From the NCBI RefSeq assembly GCF_014196425.1, contig NZ_JACIDR010000002.1, positions 558,001 through 622,000 of the forward strand: DNA of 64,000 bases, written 5' to 3'. The position numbers were made by a program, and so were the translations under genes. Below, in pieces: positions 18,268-27,315 of the stretch (position 1 is its first letter; every line of letters starts with the position of its first letter). The stretch comes from Hansschlegelia beijingensis. GTDB taxonomy: Bacteria; Pseudomonadota; Alphaproteobacteria; Rhizobiales; Methylopilaceae. A model generated the notes under the pieces. That model did no database searches and was not told the origin of the DNA. It worked only from the letters and a program-made list of their open reading frames with translations.

Positions 18268-19518
18268 TCAGCGCTCCGAGATGACGTCGGCGCCGGCCCG
18301 GGCGTCCGGCGGCGTGACAGCGGTGATCCGGTCGCCGTCGCGCAGGAAGCCGCCGGCGCGCGCCACGACGAGCTCGCCGTCGGAGACGCCGCGCAGGATC
18401 TCCACCCCGTCTGCGTCCTGCAGGCCGATGGCGACGCTGCGTTCGGCGACGACGCCGTCGCTCACCACCTGCACGCGGGGGCCCGTGGCGCCGAACAGCA
18501 CCGCGGATTGCGGGACCACGAGGCCCTCGCGTCGGGCCACCTCGATGGCGCCGCGGGCGAACAGGCCGGGCCGCAGATTGCGGTCCGCCGGCAGCGCGAT
18601 CTTGACCCTGCCGAGGCGGGTCGCCGCGTCGACCGTGGGCGCGACCAGGCGCACCTTGCCCTCGATCGGTTCGGCGAAGCCCGCGACCTCGATGCGCGCC
18701 GGCTGCCCCGGCTCCACGGAATGAAGCCGGGTTTCGGTGACTTCCGCCTCGAGCTCGACCTCGCCGTCGCGCACCAGCCGGAACAGCGGCTCGCCCGCGA
18801 GGCCGACCGTCTGGCCGACCCGCGCTGTGCGGTCCGACACCACTCCGGAGGCCGGCGCCCGCACCTCGGTGCGGGCGAGGCGGATCTCGATCTCCCGGCC
18901 CTGCGCCTCGGCTAGCGCCTTCTCCGACTCCGCGACCCGGAGGTTCTCGTTCTGCGCGCGCAGCCGCGCCTCCGCGACGCGCATCGCGGTCCGGCGGGTC
19001 TGGAGCAGCTCCTCGGTGACGTTGCCGCTGAGCTTCAACGTTTCGGCGCGCTTCAGCGCGGCCTCCGCATCGACGCGCGAGGCTTCGGCCTCGGCGATCG
19101 CGGCGCGCACCTGGGCGATCGCGGCTTCCGCGCGGGCGAGCTGCGACGCGTTCTGCGCGAGCTGGGTCTCCAGCATGTCGCGGTCGAGCCGGGCGAGAAC
19201 CTGCCCCTGCTCGACGTGGTCGCCGACGTCGACCAGGTAGGAGACGAGCCGCAGCCCGTCGATCTGCGCCCCGACCATGATCTCGTCGCGCGCCACCAGC
19301 GTGCCGGTGACCACGACGCTCTGCGCGATCTCGCGCAGCGTGGCCTTGGCCACGGTGATCGAGGGCGGGGCCGGCATGGCAACGGCCTGCGCCGGGGCCT
19401 GGTCCCGACGCAGCAGCCCGGCGATCGGCTCGCGGTACGCATAGGCCGCGACGCCCCCGCAGGCCACCGCGAGCGCGAGCAGCCACGGCCAGCGGCGCGT
19501 TCGCACCGGCGCGCTCAT
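18268..19518 (-). CDS. RND efflux periplasmic adaptor (MFP) subunit
   Basis: The 416-residue membrane-fusion protein has an N-terminal membrane anchor or signal (RRWPWLLALAVACGGVAAYAY), the lipoyl half-motifs (VVTGTLVARDEIMVGAQIDG and RAPASGVVSDRTARVGQTVG), a long Ala/Glu-rich coiled-coil hairpin (about residues 125-195), then the beta-barrel and membrane-proximal domains. It links the RND pump to an outer-membrane channel. Its start overlaps the stop of the TetR gene by the ATGA junction at 19515-19518, showing translational coupling. Confidence 0.92.
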   Translation of the reverse strand: MSAPVRTRRWPWLLALAVACGGVAAYAYREPIAGLLRRDQAPAQAVAMPAPPSITVAKATLREIAQSVVVTGTLVARDEIMVGAQIDGLRLVSYLVDVGDHVEQGQVLARLDRDMLETQLAQNASQLARAEAAIAQVRAAIAEAEASRVDAEAALKRAETLKLSGNVTEELLQTRRTAMRVAEARLRAQNENLRVAESEKALAEAQGREIEIRLARTEVRAPASGVVSDRTARVGQTVGLAGEPLFRLVRDGEVELEAEVTETRLHSVEPGQPARIEVAGFAEPIEGKVRLVAPTVDAATRLGRVKIALPADRNLRPGLFARGAIEVARREGLVVPQSAVLFGATGPRVQVVSDGVVAERSVAIGLQDADGVEILRGVSDGELVVARAGGFLRDGDRITAVTPPDARAGADVISER

Positions 19519-20141
19519 CGGCCCTGCTCCGGCGCCGCCAGGAAGCTGCGGATCGAGCGCTCGAACATCGGCATGAGGCCTTCGAGCCGCGCGGCGGGCT
19601 CATACAGCATCCGCAGCAGCACGCCGTCGGAGAACGCCATCAGCAGGCGCGCCGCGTGGTTGGCGTCGAGCGCGGGGTCGATCTGGCCGAGCGTCTTGCC
19701 GCGCTCCAGCACGCGCACCAGGATCTCGTGCACCTCGACGTCGCAGCGCTCGGCGATCGCCTTCACGGCCGGATTCCGGATCGCCTCGGCGTAGAGCTCG
19801 GGGAAGATCGGCATGCCCTCCGACTTGAGGTTGCCGGCCACGAACTGGCGCGCCGCCTCGACGATCGCCTCGACCACGTCGTCCGCCTCGAGCAGCGGGG
19901 CGAGCATCGCCGGAATCGCCGCGCGGTCGCGCTCCACGATGGCCTCGATGATCGCCTCCTTGGACCGGAAGTACCGGTAGAGCCCGCCGGGGCTCATCCC
20001 GGCCTCGGCGCACACCGCCTGCATCCCGGTCGCGTGGAAGCCGCCCCGCGCGAAGCAGGCGATCGCCGCGTCGAGAATCCGCCGGCGTTGTTCGGCCTGG
20101 CGGTCCGCCCGGGCAAGGGATGTGGGGGTCTGCTGGTCCAA
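19515..20141 (-). CDS. TetR-family repressor of the adjacent RND operon
   Basis: The 208-residue protein has an N-terminal TetR HTH (RRRILDAAIACFARGGFHAT to MSPGGLYRYFRSKEAII, about residues 18-63) and a helical ligand-binding domain (TetR_C-like). It is the first gene of the operon, so it probably represses its own promoter and the pump until a ligand binds. The frame demands a TTG start at 20139-20141 (GGA about 8 bases upstream); an ATG at 20152-20154 is out of frame. The 16-base operator-like inverted repeat lies 18 bases upstream. Confidence 0.88.
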   Translation of the reverse strand: MDQQTPTSLARADRQAEQRRRILDAAIACFARGGFHATGMQAVCAEAGMSPGGLYRYFRSKEAIIEAIVERDRAAIPAMLAPLLEADDVVEAIVEAARQFVAGNLKSEGMPIFPELYAEAIRNPAVKAIAERCDVEVHEILVRVLERGKTLGQIDPALDANHAARLLMAFSDGVLLRMLYEPAARLEGLMPMFERSIRSFLAAPEQGR

Positions 20142-20158
20142 GCTGGAATTCCATGAGA

Positions 20159-20174
20159 GCGAACGTTCGTTCGC
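20159..20174. promoter_or_regulatory. Probable TetR operator upstream of the efflux operon
   Basis: GCGAAC, a 4-base spacer GTTC, and GTTCGC form a perfect 6-bp inverted repeat 18 bases upstream of the TTG start of the TetR gene. The placement, symmetry and length match operators of AcrR/TetR-type repressors. Autoregulation of the tetR-MFP-RND operon is inferred. Confidence 0.65.
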
Positions 20175-20352
20175 AACTTAGCGGCGGGCGGGCGAATCTA
20201 CAAGCGCGCAGCTTTTCGGCCGTTCGGCGGTCATGATCCGGCGCATTTTCAGGGCTTCGGCCGCGGCGCTTGCGCGGGCGGGGGGCTTGTGGCAGTTTCC
20301 GCGCGCCTTCAGGCCCCGCATCGCAGCGGCGGCGCAACGAACGGCCCCCGGC

Positions 20353-20427
<75 letters not shown>

Positions 20428-20526
20428 GTTTTTCCCAGCCTTCACCAGCAAGACGCTCGAGCGCCTAGCGTCGTCACGCTCGACCCGGCCGCCGCGCCCG
20501 CGGCTCTTCCACCGAGCGCGCGGCTG

Positions 20527-21327
20527 TCAGTCGCCGAACAGGCGGACCACGCCGCCGCCGCCGTGAACGTTGATCGTCTGGCCGCTCACCCAGCCGCCGG
20601 CGGGCGAACACAGCCAGAGCATGGCGTTGGCGACGTCCTGCGGGCGGCCGGTGCGGCCCACCAGATTGTCGGGATGCATCAACCGATCCTGCATCGCCGG
20701 ATCGATCCCGGCCTCGCCATAGCCGGCCGTCATCACCGTGCCGATCAGCAGCGAATTGACCCGCACCTTCCTGCTGAGCATGTGGGCGATCGACACCATC
20801 ATCTGGGTGAGCGCCGCTTTCGCGGTGGCGTAGGCCAGGATGTCGTAGGCGGGCGTGGCGGCCGAGAACGAGCTCGAATTGGCGATGGCCGCGTTCTCGG
20901 CCTGCTCGAGATAGGGCAGGCAGGCCATGCTCATCCGGTAGGCGCTGATCGCATTGAGCTTGTAGGACTGGACGAAGTCCTCTTCGCTGATGGCCGTCGG
21001 ATCAGGGTGGCGGCCGCCCCAGCCCACATTGTTGACGAGCGTCGAGATGCCGCCGAAGGCGTCCGCCGTCGCGGCGACGACGGCGCGGATCGCCGCCTCG
21101 TCCGTCACGTCGCAGGCCATGCCGCGGCAGTCCTGGCCGGTCTCCGCCGCGATCGCGGCGGCGGTCTCGGCGGCCTTCTCGCCATTGAGGTCGGCGATCA
21201 TCACCCTCGCGCCCGCCCCCGCCAGTGACCGGGCGATCCCGGCGCCGATGTTCTGGGCGCCGCCGGTGACGACGACGTTGTGCCCGGTCATCCGGAACTC
21301 GGCGAAGGCGTCGTAGGCGCGCGCCAT
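20527..21327 (-). CDS. SDR-family oxidoreductase (hydroxysteroid-dehydrogenase-like)
   Basis: The 266-residue classical short-chain dehydrogenase has the cofactor site VVTGGAQNIGAGIARSLAG, acidic residue in IADLNGEKA (suggesting NAD preference), a modified NNAG motif LVNNVGWGGRHPD, catalytic Ser in SSSFSAATPA and Tyr/Lys in AYATAKAAL. The C-terminal WVSGQTINVHGGGGV is the family close. AGGAGG precedes the ATG at 21327. It lies 33 bases downstream of the HdhA-like gene on the same strand and is related to it, so the two probably arose by duplication and act in one pathway. Substrate unknown. Confidence 0.85.
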   Translation of the reverse strand: MARAYDAFAEFRMTGHNVVVTGGAQNIGAGIARSLAGAGARVMIADLNGEKAAETAAAIAAETGQDCRGMACDVTDEAAIRAVVAATADAFGGISTLVNNVGWGGRHPDPTAISEEDFVQSYKLNAISAYRMSMACLPYLEQAENAAIANSSSFSAATPAYDILAYATAKAALTQMMVSIAHMLSRKVRVNSLLIGTVMTAGYGEAGIDPAMQDRLMHPDNLVGRTGRPQDVANAMLWLCSPAGGWVSGQTINVHGGGGVVRLFGD

Positions 21328-21360
21328 GTGGCCTCCTGGAGGCTCTGCGGGGAAGGCCGG

Positions 21361-22128
21361 TCAGTCGAGCTCCTGCGTTCCGCCGCCGGACACGGTCAGG
21401 ATCTGGCCGCTGATCCAGGACGCCGCGGGCGAACACAGGAACAGCGCCGCATTGGCGATGTCCTCGACCTCGCCCAGCCGGCGGACCGGGGTGTGCTGCA
21501 GCATGGCCTTCTCGACCTCGGGGGTGAGCACGGTGGCGAGCGCGTGGGTCCTGATCGCGCCCGGCGCGATGGCGTTCACCCGCACCCCCATGGCGCCGAG
21601 GTCGAAGGCGATGTTGCGCGTCAGATGGTTCAGCGCGGCCTTGGAGGAGGCGTAGGAGGCCATCCGCGCGTTCCTGTTCTCGCCCGCCATGGAGGAGATG
21701 CTCAGCACCGCCCCATCGCCGGCGGCCGCCAGATGCGGCGCCGCCAGCTGCGTCAGCCGGAACACCGAGAAGAGATTGAGTTCATAGGCCCAGCGGAAGT
21801 CTTTCATGGGCATGTCGAAAGGCTTCGGTCCGCCGCCGCCGGCATTGTTGACCAGCAGCGAAAGCTTGCCGAACTTCTCCGTCGCAGTGTCGACCAGGGT
21901 TTGCAGCTTCTCCTCTTGGGTCACGTCGCAGGCCATGGCGACGGCCTTGCCGCCCGCCCGGGCGATCTCGCCCGCCACGGCCTCGGCGGCCTCGGCCTTC
22001 AGGTCGCTGACCACGATTGCGGCGCCGGCGCCCGCGAACATCGTCGCGATCCCCCGCCCGATGCCCGCGCCCGCGCCTGTCACCACGGCGACGTGTCCGT
22101 CCAGGCGGAAACGATCGGGATTGGACAT
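21361..22128 (-). CDS. hdhA: 7-alpha-hydroxysteroid dehydrogenase-like SDR
   Basis: The 255-residue SDR is very similar in motif and spacing to E. coli HdhA as I recall it. It shares NNAGGGGPKPFDMPM, YASSKAA, the helix near APGAI and the ending SGQILTVSGGG followed by QEL. The catalytic residues fall at Ser146, Tyr159 and Lys163, the same numbers as in E. coli HdhA. Asp42 after VVVS indicates NAD preference. HdhA oxidises the 7-alpha hydroxyl of bile acids; in a soil or plant-associated bacterium the natural substrate may be another sterol or alicyclic alcohol. GGAGGT precedes the ATG. It is followed by a second SDR. Confidence 0.8.
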   Translation of the reverse strand: MSNPDRFRLDGHVAVVTGAGAGIGRGIATMFAGAGAAIVVSDLKAEAAEAVAGEIARAGGKAVAMACDVTQEEKLQTLVDTATEKFGKLSLLVNNAGGGGPKPFDMPMKDFRWAYELNLFSVFRLTQLAAPHLAAAGDGAVLSISSMAGENRNARMASYASSKAALNHLTRNIAFDLGAMGVRVNAIAPGAIRTHALATVLTPEVEKAMLQHTPVRRLGEVEDIANAALFLCSPAASWISGQILTVSGGGTQELD

Positions 22129-22342
22129 GCTGACCTCCGCCCCAGACAGGACGGAGTGTCCCAGACCGGACGGGCGCGCCGCATTGACCTCGGTCAGGCG
22201 AGCGCTCCGGCAGCGGTCAGCGAGCCTGCGCCGCGTCCTGCGGTAGGGAGGTGCGGTCTTACGTCAGAACGCCTTCGCAGGCGGTCGGCCAGACCGAAGA
22301 CGTCGCGATGCGCCGGCGAAGATCAGGCGCGGCGCGAACGGA

Positions 22343-22546
22343 TCATCTCGCGAACTCACCAAGACCGGGCAGCGGGGGCCTGAGCTTCGCCTCGAGCTCG
22401 CGCAGCCGCAGTATCTCGCTCACCGCGTCCCGCGCCGTGTCCGCCACCATCTGGGCGTCGGCGCGGACTTCGCTGGGATCGGCGGCGCCGTCGAACTCGC
22501 GAGCGATGCCCGACAGGCGCGTGATCAGGTCTGGCGCAATGGTCAT
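22343..22546 (-). CDS. Small hypothetical protein, 67 residues
   Basis: A short acidic, mostly helical product (MTIAPDLITRLSGIAREF, then a Glu/Asp/Ala-rich helix VRADAQMVADTARDAVSEI with LRLRELEAKLRP). The ATG at 22546 has a GGGGGG four bases upstream. Codon choice looks normal for the genome. No signal peptide, cysteine or known motif is seen. I do not recognise it. It is flanked by two gene-poor stretches: 22129-22342 (upstream region of the hdhA-like gene, no clear promoter) and 22547-22819. Confidence 0.5.
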   Translation of the reverse strand: MTIAPDLITRLSGIAREFDGAADPSEVRADAQMVADTARDAVSEILRLRELEAKLRPPLPGLGEFAR

Positions 22547-22767
22547 CTGACCCCCCGGCTTTGATGCTGCGCGGGGCATCCTAATCAACCGATCACGACG
22601 ATCAACCGCAGCGGACGCATCCGTCGGCCGCCCGCGAGGGGCGCCTCATCCGATCCGGGCCCGCCTCTGGCGCCGGGATCCAAACTCGTCCCGGGATTCC
22701 GAACCGCCGCTGGAGCAAGGCCCACGACCTCCCGGAGAGCCCGCGGGCGCCCTCCTCAAGCGCCCGT

Positions 22768-22793
22768 CGCCGGCCGCAATCCGGCGGCCGGCG
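22768..22793. terminator. Strong hairpin downstream of the cupin gene
   Basis: CGCCGGCCGC at 22768-22777 pairs perfectly with GCGGCCGGCG at 22784-22793 around a 6-base loop. It lies 27 bases past the stop of the minus-strand cupin gene. No T run follows, so it is either an imperfect terminator or an RNA-stabilising hairpin. The rest of 22547-22767 shows no gene or clear signal. Confidence 0.5.
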
Positions 22794-22819
22794 AGCGATC
22801 GCGGCTCACCGGATCTTGT

Positions 22820-23311
22820 TCAATGACCCTGCGGCTGCTTGTGGATCGGGTCGACCCAATAGACCTCCTCCGGGGCCTCCACCGGGTCGACGTCGGTGAT
22901 GTTCACCACCACCGCCTCATTGTCCGACCGCACCAGGACGCATTCGAGCGGGTTCTGGGGATCGGCGTTGATCTCCTGGTGCGGCACGTAGGGCGGCACG
23001 AAGATGAAGTCGCCGGGGCCCGCCTCCGCCACGAACTGGAGCCGCTCGCCCCAGCGCATCCGGGCCTTGCCGCGGACCACGAAGATCACGCTCTCGAGCG
23101 CGCCGTGGTGGTGCACCCCGGTCTTGGCGTTCGGCTCGATCGAAACCGTTCCGGCCCAGATCTTCTGCGCGCCGACGCGGGCGTGGTTGATCGCGGCCTG
23201 TCGGAACATGCCGGGCGTCTGCGCCGTGTTCGGGTCCAGCCGATCGCCTCTGATGACGCGCACGCCGTCATGTTTCCAGCGGTCATGGTCGTGGCCCGTG
23301 TCGTCGCTCAT
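22820..23311 (-). CDS. Cupin-domain protein
   Basis: The 163-residue single-domain cupin has the metal-binding motif GVHHHGALESVIFVVRGKARM (motif 1, with His and Glu ligands) and motif 2 GDFIFVPPYVPHQEINA carrying the last His. It begins with a His-rich tail (MSDDTGHDHDRW). It could be a small dioxygenase, isomerase or regulatory sugar/metabolite binder; the sequence does not decide. It is a single gene on the minus strand, divergent from the Bcr/CflA exporter with 175 bases between. Confidence 0.8.
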   Translation of the reverse strand: MSDDTGHDHDRWKHDGVRVIRGDRLDPNTAQTPGMFRQAAINHARVGAQKIWAGTVSIEPNAKTGVHHHGALESVIFVVRGKARMRWGERLQFVAEAGPGDFIFVPPYVPHQEINADPQNPLECVLVRSDNEAVVVNITDVDPVEAPEEVYWVDPIHKQPQGH

Positions 23312-23486
23312 TCATTGAATCCTTCTGTCGCGGACGATCGTCCGCCATTCTCGGCGGGAATCGGGAGTGATCCAAGCGCACCGCCGCCCGCGCAGGGCGG
23401 CTCTGCGCTTCAAAGCCCCTGCATCCGCCCTAGAACGCCCTTGTCGCCGCTCCTCGGCGGTCTCGTCCCCAACGTCTGCGGAACCG

Positions 23487-24695
23487 ATGCGCCTGCGGCC
23501 CGACACGCTCGCCCTCACCGCCGTGCTGGCGCTGCTCACGGCGGTCGGCCCGCTCGCGATCGACATGTATCTGCCGTCGCTGCCGACGCTGACCGCGGCG
23601 CTCGACGCGACGCCCGCGCAGGGGCAACTCACCCTGTCGGCGTTTCTGGTCGGCTTCGCGGGCGGGCAGGTGCTCTATGGGCCGCTGTCGGATTCCCGCG
23701 GCCGCAAGCCGGTTCTGATCGCAAGCCTCGTCCTGTTCACCTTCGGCAGCGCTCTCTGCGCGGTCGCGCCCACGATCGAGACGCTGATCGTGGCGCGCTT
23801 CCTTCAGGCGCTCGGCGGGGCGGGGCCGGTCGTGCTGGCCCGCTCGATCGTCCGCGACCTCTATTCCGGCGCGCGCGCCGCGCGCGAGCTGTCGAACATG
23901 GCGACGATCCTCGGGCTTATCCCGGCGGTCGCGCCGCTGATCGGCGGCGTGCTGGAAAGCGCGTTCAACTGGCGGGCGACCTTCGTGCTGCTCACGCTGC
24001 TTCTCGGCGGCGAGATGATCATCGTCGCGCTCTGGCTGCCGGAGACGATCCGCGCCCGCGCGGCGGGCGGCTTCAGCTTCGGCGCTGTCCTGAAAAGCTA
24101 CGGCGTGCTGCTGAGGCACCGCGGCTTCGTCAGCTATCTGGGCCTTACGGCGATCGCCTTCGGCGGCCTGTTCGCCTACATCTCGACCTCGTCCTTCATC
24201 CTCCAGTCGATCTACGGGCTGAGCGAGATCGCCTACGGGGCCGCGTTCGCGATCGGCGTCATCGGCTATATCGGCGGGACCCTCACGGCAGGCCCGTTGG
24301 TCCGTAAACGCGGGCTCGACGGCGCGATCGGGGTCGGCGCCGCGGCGGTCGCCTTCGGCGGCCTGCTGATGCTCGGGCTGGTCCTGTTCGGACCGCGGAG
24401 CCCGGCGGCCGTCGTGGTCCCGATGATGTTCTACATGTTCGGCGTCGGGCTGGTGATGCCGCAGAGCATGGCGTCGGCGCTGCAGCCCTTCCCGGAGCGG
24501 GCGGGCGCGGCGTCCTCGCTGGTCGGCTTCGCGCAGATGACGTTCGGAGCGATCGTGGGGGTCGGGCTCGGCAAGACGCTCGGCATGGAGACGGTCGGCC
24601 TGTTCGCCCTGCCGGTCGCCGTCTCTTTCTTCGGCGTCGCGACCCTCGTCCTGTTCCTCGGCACCGCCCGGGCCCGCGCGGGCGCAGCTAGATAG
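23487..24695 (+). CDS. Bcr/CflA-family MFS drug exporter
   Basis: The 402-residue protein has 12 predicted membrane segments and the 12-TMS drug/H+ antiporter signatures: AIDMYLPSLPTL in TM1, the loop 2-3 motif YGPLSDSRGRKPVL, ARFLQALGGAGPVVLARSIVRD, and GLIPAVAPLIGGVL. This is the Bcr/CflA group, which includes bicyclomycin and chloramphenicol exporters. The ATG at 23487 gives MRLRPDTLALTAVLALLTAVGP, which fits the family start. It is a lone gene, convergent with trmB (13-base gap). Confidence 0.9.
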   Translation: MRLRPDTLALTAVLALLTAVGPLAIDMYLPSLPTLTAALDATPAQGQLTLSAFLVGFAGGQVLYGPLSDSRGRKPVLIASLVLFTFGSALCAVAPTIETLIVARFLQALGGAGPVVLARSIVRDLYSGARAARELSNMATILGLIPAVAPLIGGVLESAFNWRATFVLLTLLLGGEMIIVALWLPETIRARAAGGFSFGAVLKSYGVLLRHRGFVSYLGLTAIAFGGLFAYISTSSFILQSIYGLSEIAYGAAFAIGVIGYIGGTLTAGPLVRKRGLDGAIGVGAAAVAFGGLLMLGLVLFGPRSPAAVVVPMMFYMFGVGLVMPQSMASALQPFPERAGAASSLVGFAQMTFGAIVGVGLGKTLGMETVGLFALPVAVSFFGVATLVLFLGTARARAGAAR

Positions 24696-24708
24696 GGGCC
24701 GGACGCGC

Positions 24709-25398
24709 TCAGAGGCGGCTGAAGGTGAGGTAGACGCCGCGCCGGCCCTCGCGGATCGCCTTCGCCTCGTATCGGGTGCCGGGCCAGCCGGCCCACGGCT
24801 CGCGCCAGTCGTTCGCCGCCTCCGCGGTCCATTCGAACTCCGGCGACCGCCGCGCATGGGCGAGCGTCCAGCCCACATAGGAGTCGATGTCGGAGGCGAA
24901 GCGGAACGGGGCGCCCGGCTTCATCACCCGCGCCAGACGGCGCAGGTTCTCGTCCGAGACGAAGCGGCGCTTCCAGTGCCGGGTCTTCGGCCACGGATCG
25001 GGATAGAGCAGGTCGACGGCCGCGACGGAGCCGCTCGGCAGCCTGTCGAGCAGCTTGGTCGCGTCGTCGTCATAGAGGCGGACGTTGGTCAGTCCGAGGC
25101 GTTCGACGCCGGCGACGCCCTTGGCGAGGCCGTCCACAAAGGGCTCGACCCCGATGAAGCCGACATCGGGGTTCTCCTGGGCGCGGTGCAGCAGATGCTC
25201 CGCGCCGCCGAACCCGATCTCGAGCCGGACCTCCCGGACGTCATCGGGAAACAGCTGCGCCAGATCGTCGGGCAGCGCGTCGGGATCGACGCGCAGCCGC
25301 GGGTAGCTCTCGGCCACGGTGGCGGCGCGGCCGGCCCGCAGGGGCTTGCCGCGGCGCCGTCCGAAAAAGGAGCCGCCGGGGCGCGCGTCTTCGGACAT
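24709..25398 (-). CDS. trmB: tRNA (guanine-N7-)-methyltransferase TrmB
   Basis: TrmB makes m7G46 in tRNA using SAM. The 229-residue product has the SAM motif [28 protein letters not shown], and the family signature [17 protein letters not shown] with the catalytic Asp, plus [12 protein letters not shown]. The C-terminal [15 protein letters not shown] is typical. It follows metK on the same strand with a 49-base gap, so the SAM-making and a SAM-using enzyme are probably co-transcribed, an arrangement I recall in several Hyphomicrobiales. Confidence 0.93.
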   Translation of the reverse strand: MSEDARPGGSFFGRRRGKPLRAGRAATVAESYPRLRVDPDALPDDLAQLFPDDVREVRLEIGFGGAEHLLHRAQENPDVGFIGVEPFVDGLAKGVAGVERLGLTNVRLYDDDATKLLDRLPSGSVAAVDLLYPDPWPKTRHWKRRFVSDENLRRLARVMKPGAPFRFASDIDSYVGWTLAHARRSPEFEWTAEAANDWREPWAGWPGTRYEAKAIREGRRGVYLTFSRL

Positions 25399-25447
25399 GC
25401 TTCAAGCCGCCGTCAGGGGAGGCGGCGGCCCGGAGGCCGCCGGCTGA

Positions 25448-26620
25448 TCAGGACAGCGCGGACTTCAGCGCGTCGGCGAGGTCGGTCTTCTCCCAGGAGA
25501 AGCCGCCGTCGGCGTCGGGCTCGCGGCCGAAATGGCCGTAGGCCGCGGTGCGGGCGTAGATCGGACGGTTGAGGTTCAGCTTCGTGCGGATGCCGCGCGG
25601 GCTGAGGCTCATGACCTCGCTCAGCGTCTTCTCGAGCTTCGCCTCGTCCACCTGGCCGGTGCCGTGCAGGTCGACATAGACCGAGAGAGGCTCGGACACG
25701 CCGATCGCGTAGGACAGCTGGATCGTCGCGCGATCCGCGAGGCCCGCGGCCACCACGTTCTTGGCCAGGTAGCGCGCCGCGTAGGCGGCCGAGCGGTCGA
25801 CCTTGGTGGGATCCTTGCCCGAGAAGGCGCCGCCGCCGTGCGGCGCAGCGCCGCCGTAGGTGTCGACGATGATCTTGCGGCCGGTGAGGCCGCAGTCGCC
25901 GTCCGGGCCGCCGATCACGAAGGAGCCGGTCGGGTTCACGTGCCAGACGGTCTCGTCGGAGATCCAGCCCTCGGGCAGCGTCTCGCGGATATAGGGCTCG
26001 ACGATCGCGCGGATGTCGCGCGAGCTCTGGTTCTCATCGGTGTGCTGGGTGGAGAGCACGATCGACGTCACGCCGACCGGCTTGCCGCCGGCGTAGCGCA
26101 CGGTGACCTGGCTCTTCGCGTCGGGGGCGAGCGTCGGCTCCTGACCCGAATGGCGCACCTGAGCGAGCCGCTCGAGAATCTTGTGCGAGTAATAGAGCGG
26201 CGCCGGCATCAGCGACGGGGTCTCGCGGCAGGCGTAGCCGAACATGATGCCCTGGTCGCCGGCGCCCTCGTCCTTGTTGCCGCCGGCGTCGACGCCCTGC
26301 GCGATATGGGCGGACTGGGCGTGCAGGTAGACCGAGACGTCGGCCTTCTCCCAGTGGAAGCCTTCCTGCTCGTAGCCGATGTCCTTGATCGCCGCGCGGG
26401 CGGCCTCGACGATCTGCTCCGAGGTGATGCTGTCAGGGCCGCGAACCTCGCCGGCGATGACCACGCGGTTCGTGGTGCACAGCGTCTCGCAGGCGACGCG
26501 GGCTTCCGGCTCGGCGCCCAGATAGATGTCCACGACCTCATCGGAGATGCGGTCGCTCACCTTGTCGGGGTGGCCTTCGGATACAGACTCGCTCGTAAAG
26601 AGGTAATCAGCGCGGGCCAA
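25448..26620 (-). CDS. metK: S-adenosylmethionine synthetase
   Basis: MetK makes SAM from ATP and methionine. The 390-residue product starts [23 protein letters not shown] with the substrate-site His, and has the [13 protein letters not shown] nonapeptide and the [20 protein letters not shown]-loop-like segment. Start: TTG at 26618-26620, six bases after GGGGGAG; no in-frame ATG fits the conserved N-terminus, so this essential gene uses a weak start codon. It is preceded by a perfect 14-bp inverted repeat. No SAM riboswitch architecture is recognisable in the 141-base gap. Confidence 0.95.
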   Translation of the reverse strand: MARADYLFTSESVSEGHPDKVSDRISDEVVDIYLGAEPEARVACETLCTTNRVVIAGEVRGPDSITSEQIVEAARAAIKDIGYEQEGFHWEKADVSVYLHAQSAHIAQGVDAGGNKDEGAGDQGIMFGYACRETPSLMPAPLYYSHKILERLAQVRHSGQEPTLAPDAKSQVTVRYAGGKPVGVTSIVLSTQHTDENQSSRDIRAIVEPYIRETLPEGWISDETVWHVNPTGSFVIGGPDGDCGLTGRKIIVDTYGGAAPHGGGAFSGKDPTKVDRSAAYAARYLAKNVVAAGLADRATIQLSYAIGVSEPLSVYVDLHGTGQVDEAKLEKTLSEVMSLSPRGIRTKLNLNRPIYARTAAYGHFGREPDADGGFSWEKTDLADALKSALS

Positions 26621-26647
26621 TGGCAGCTCCCCCGGACCGGTTGAACG

Positions 26648-26679
26648 ACGAGAGCGTTCGGTTTGCCGAACGCTCTCGT
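26648..26679. promoter_or_regulatory. Perfect 14-bp inverted repeat before metK
   Basis: ACGAGAGCGTTCGG (26648-26661) and CCGAACGCTCTCGT (26666-26679) are exact inverses around the loop TTTG. The element lies 28 bases from the metK TTG. On the minus strand a possible -35 TTGACC (26708-26703) and a poor -10 GAAATC (26685-26680), 17 bases apart, sit just before it, which would put the metK transcription start inside the repeat. It may be an operator or leader hairpin for metK, or a T-less terminator of the upstream XRE gene. Confidence 0.55.
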
Positions 26680-26761
26680 GATTTCGCAGATGCGGCGAAA
26701 ACGGTCAAGCCGAGCTCATGGGGGCCGCGCCGGATCGGGGCGCGGCTAACCCGTGCGGCCG

Positions 26762-27175
26762 TCAGGCCGACTTGAGTTCCTGATCGGCCAGGGCGGCGAC
26801 AAGATCCACGATCTTCCGCCGAACCTTCGCGTCCTGGATGCGGACGAAGGACTTGTTGAGCTGAAGCCCCTCGGTCGTCGTCAGGAAGTCGACCACGTAG
26901 TCCGAGCCCTGGCTCTCCCCGAAGCCTTCGCTCCGGGATTCGGAGCCCGGAGCGTCGTCGAAGAAGTACGAAACCGGCACGCCCATGACAGTGGCGATCT
27001 GCTGCATCCGGCTCGCGCCGATGCGGTTCGTGCCCTTTTCGTATTTCTGAATCTGCTGGAAGGTGATGCCAAGCGCTTCACCGAGCTTTTCTTGGCTCAT
27101 GCCGATCAAGACGCGCCGCATTCTTACCCGGCTGCCGACATGCTTGTCGACCGGGTTGGGCGTCTTCTTAATCAT
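26762..27175 (-). CDS. XRE-family regulator (PraR-like)
   Basis: The 137-residue protein has an N-terminal Cro/CI HTH, residues about 13-70 (GSRVRMRRVLIGMSQEKLGEALGITF to QQIQKYEKGTNRIGASRMQQ), then a variable Ser/Gly-rich linker and a C-terminal helix. It matches the conserved alphaproteobacterial regulator between lnt and metK and resembles PraR, known in Azorhizobium and Rhizobium to control reb genes, surface attachment and biofilm. The ATG at 27175 follows AGGAGA. PraR identity is by recall of motif and context; the target genes here are unknown. Confidence 0.82.
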   Translation of the reverse strand: MIKKTPNPVDKHVGSRVRMRRVLIGMSQEKLGEALGITFQQIQKYEKGTNRIGASRMQQIATVMGVPVSYFFDDAPGSESRSEGFGESQGSDYVVDFLTTTEGLQLNKSFVRIQDAKVRRKIVDLVAALADQELKSA

Positions 27176-27315
27176 CTGAATTCTCCTAGCAACCGATCGT
27201 GCGGCGTCGCCCCCGCCGTACAACTCCTGTTTCACGCGCACGAACGCCGCTGGCGCTCTGCGGAGCGCCGCCGAGGCGGCTTGAGGCCGTAGATGGTCAT
27301 CTCGCCTGAGGCTTG

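Noticed and set aside
26621-26761. SAM riboswitch before metK
   Set aside because: Only a simple perfect hairpin is present; no pseudoknot or conserved core like SAM-I, SAM-II or SAM/SAH is recognisable.
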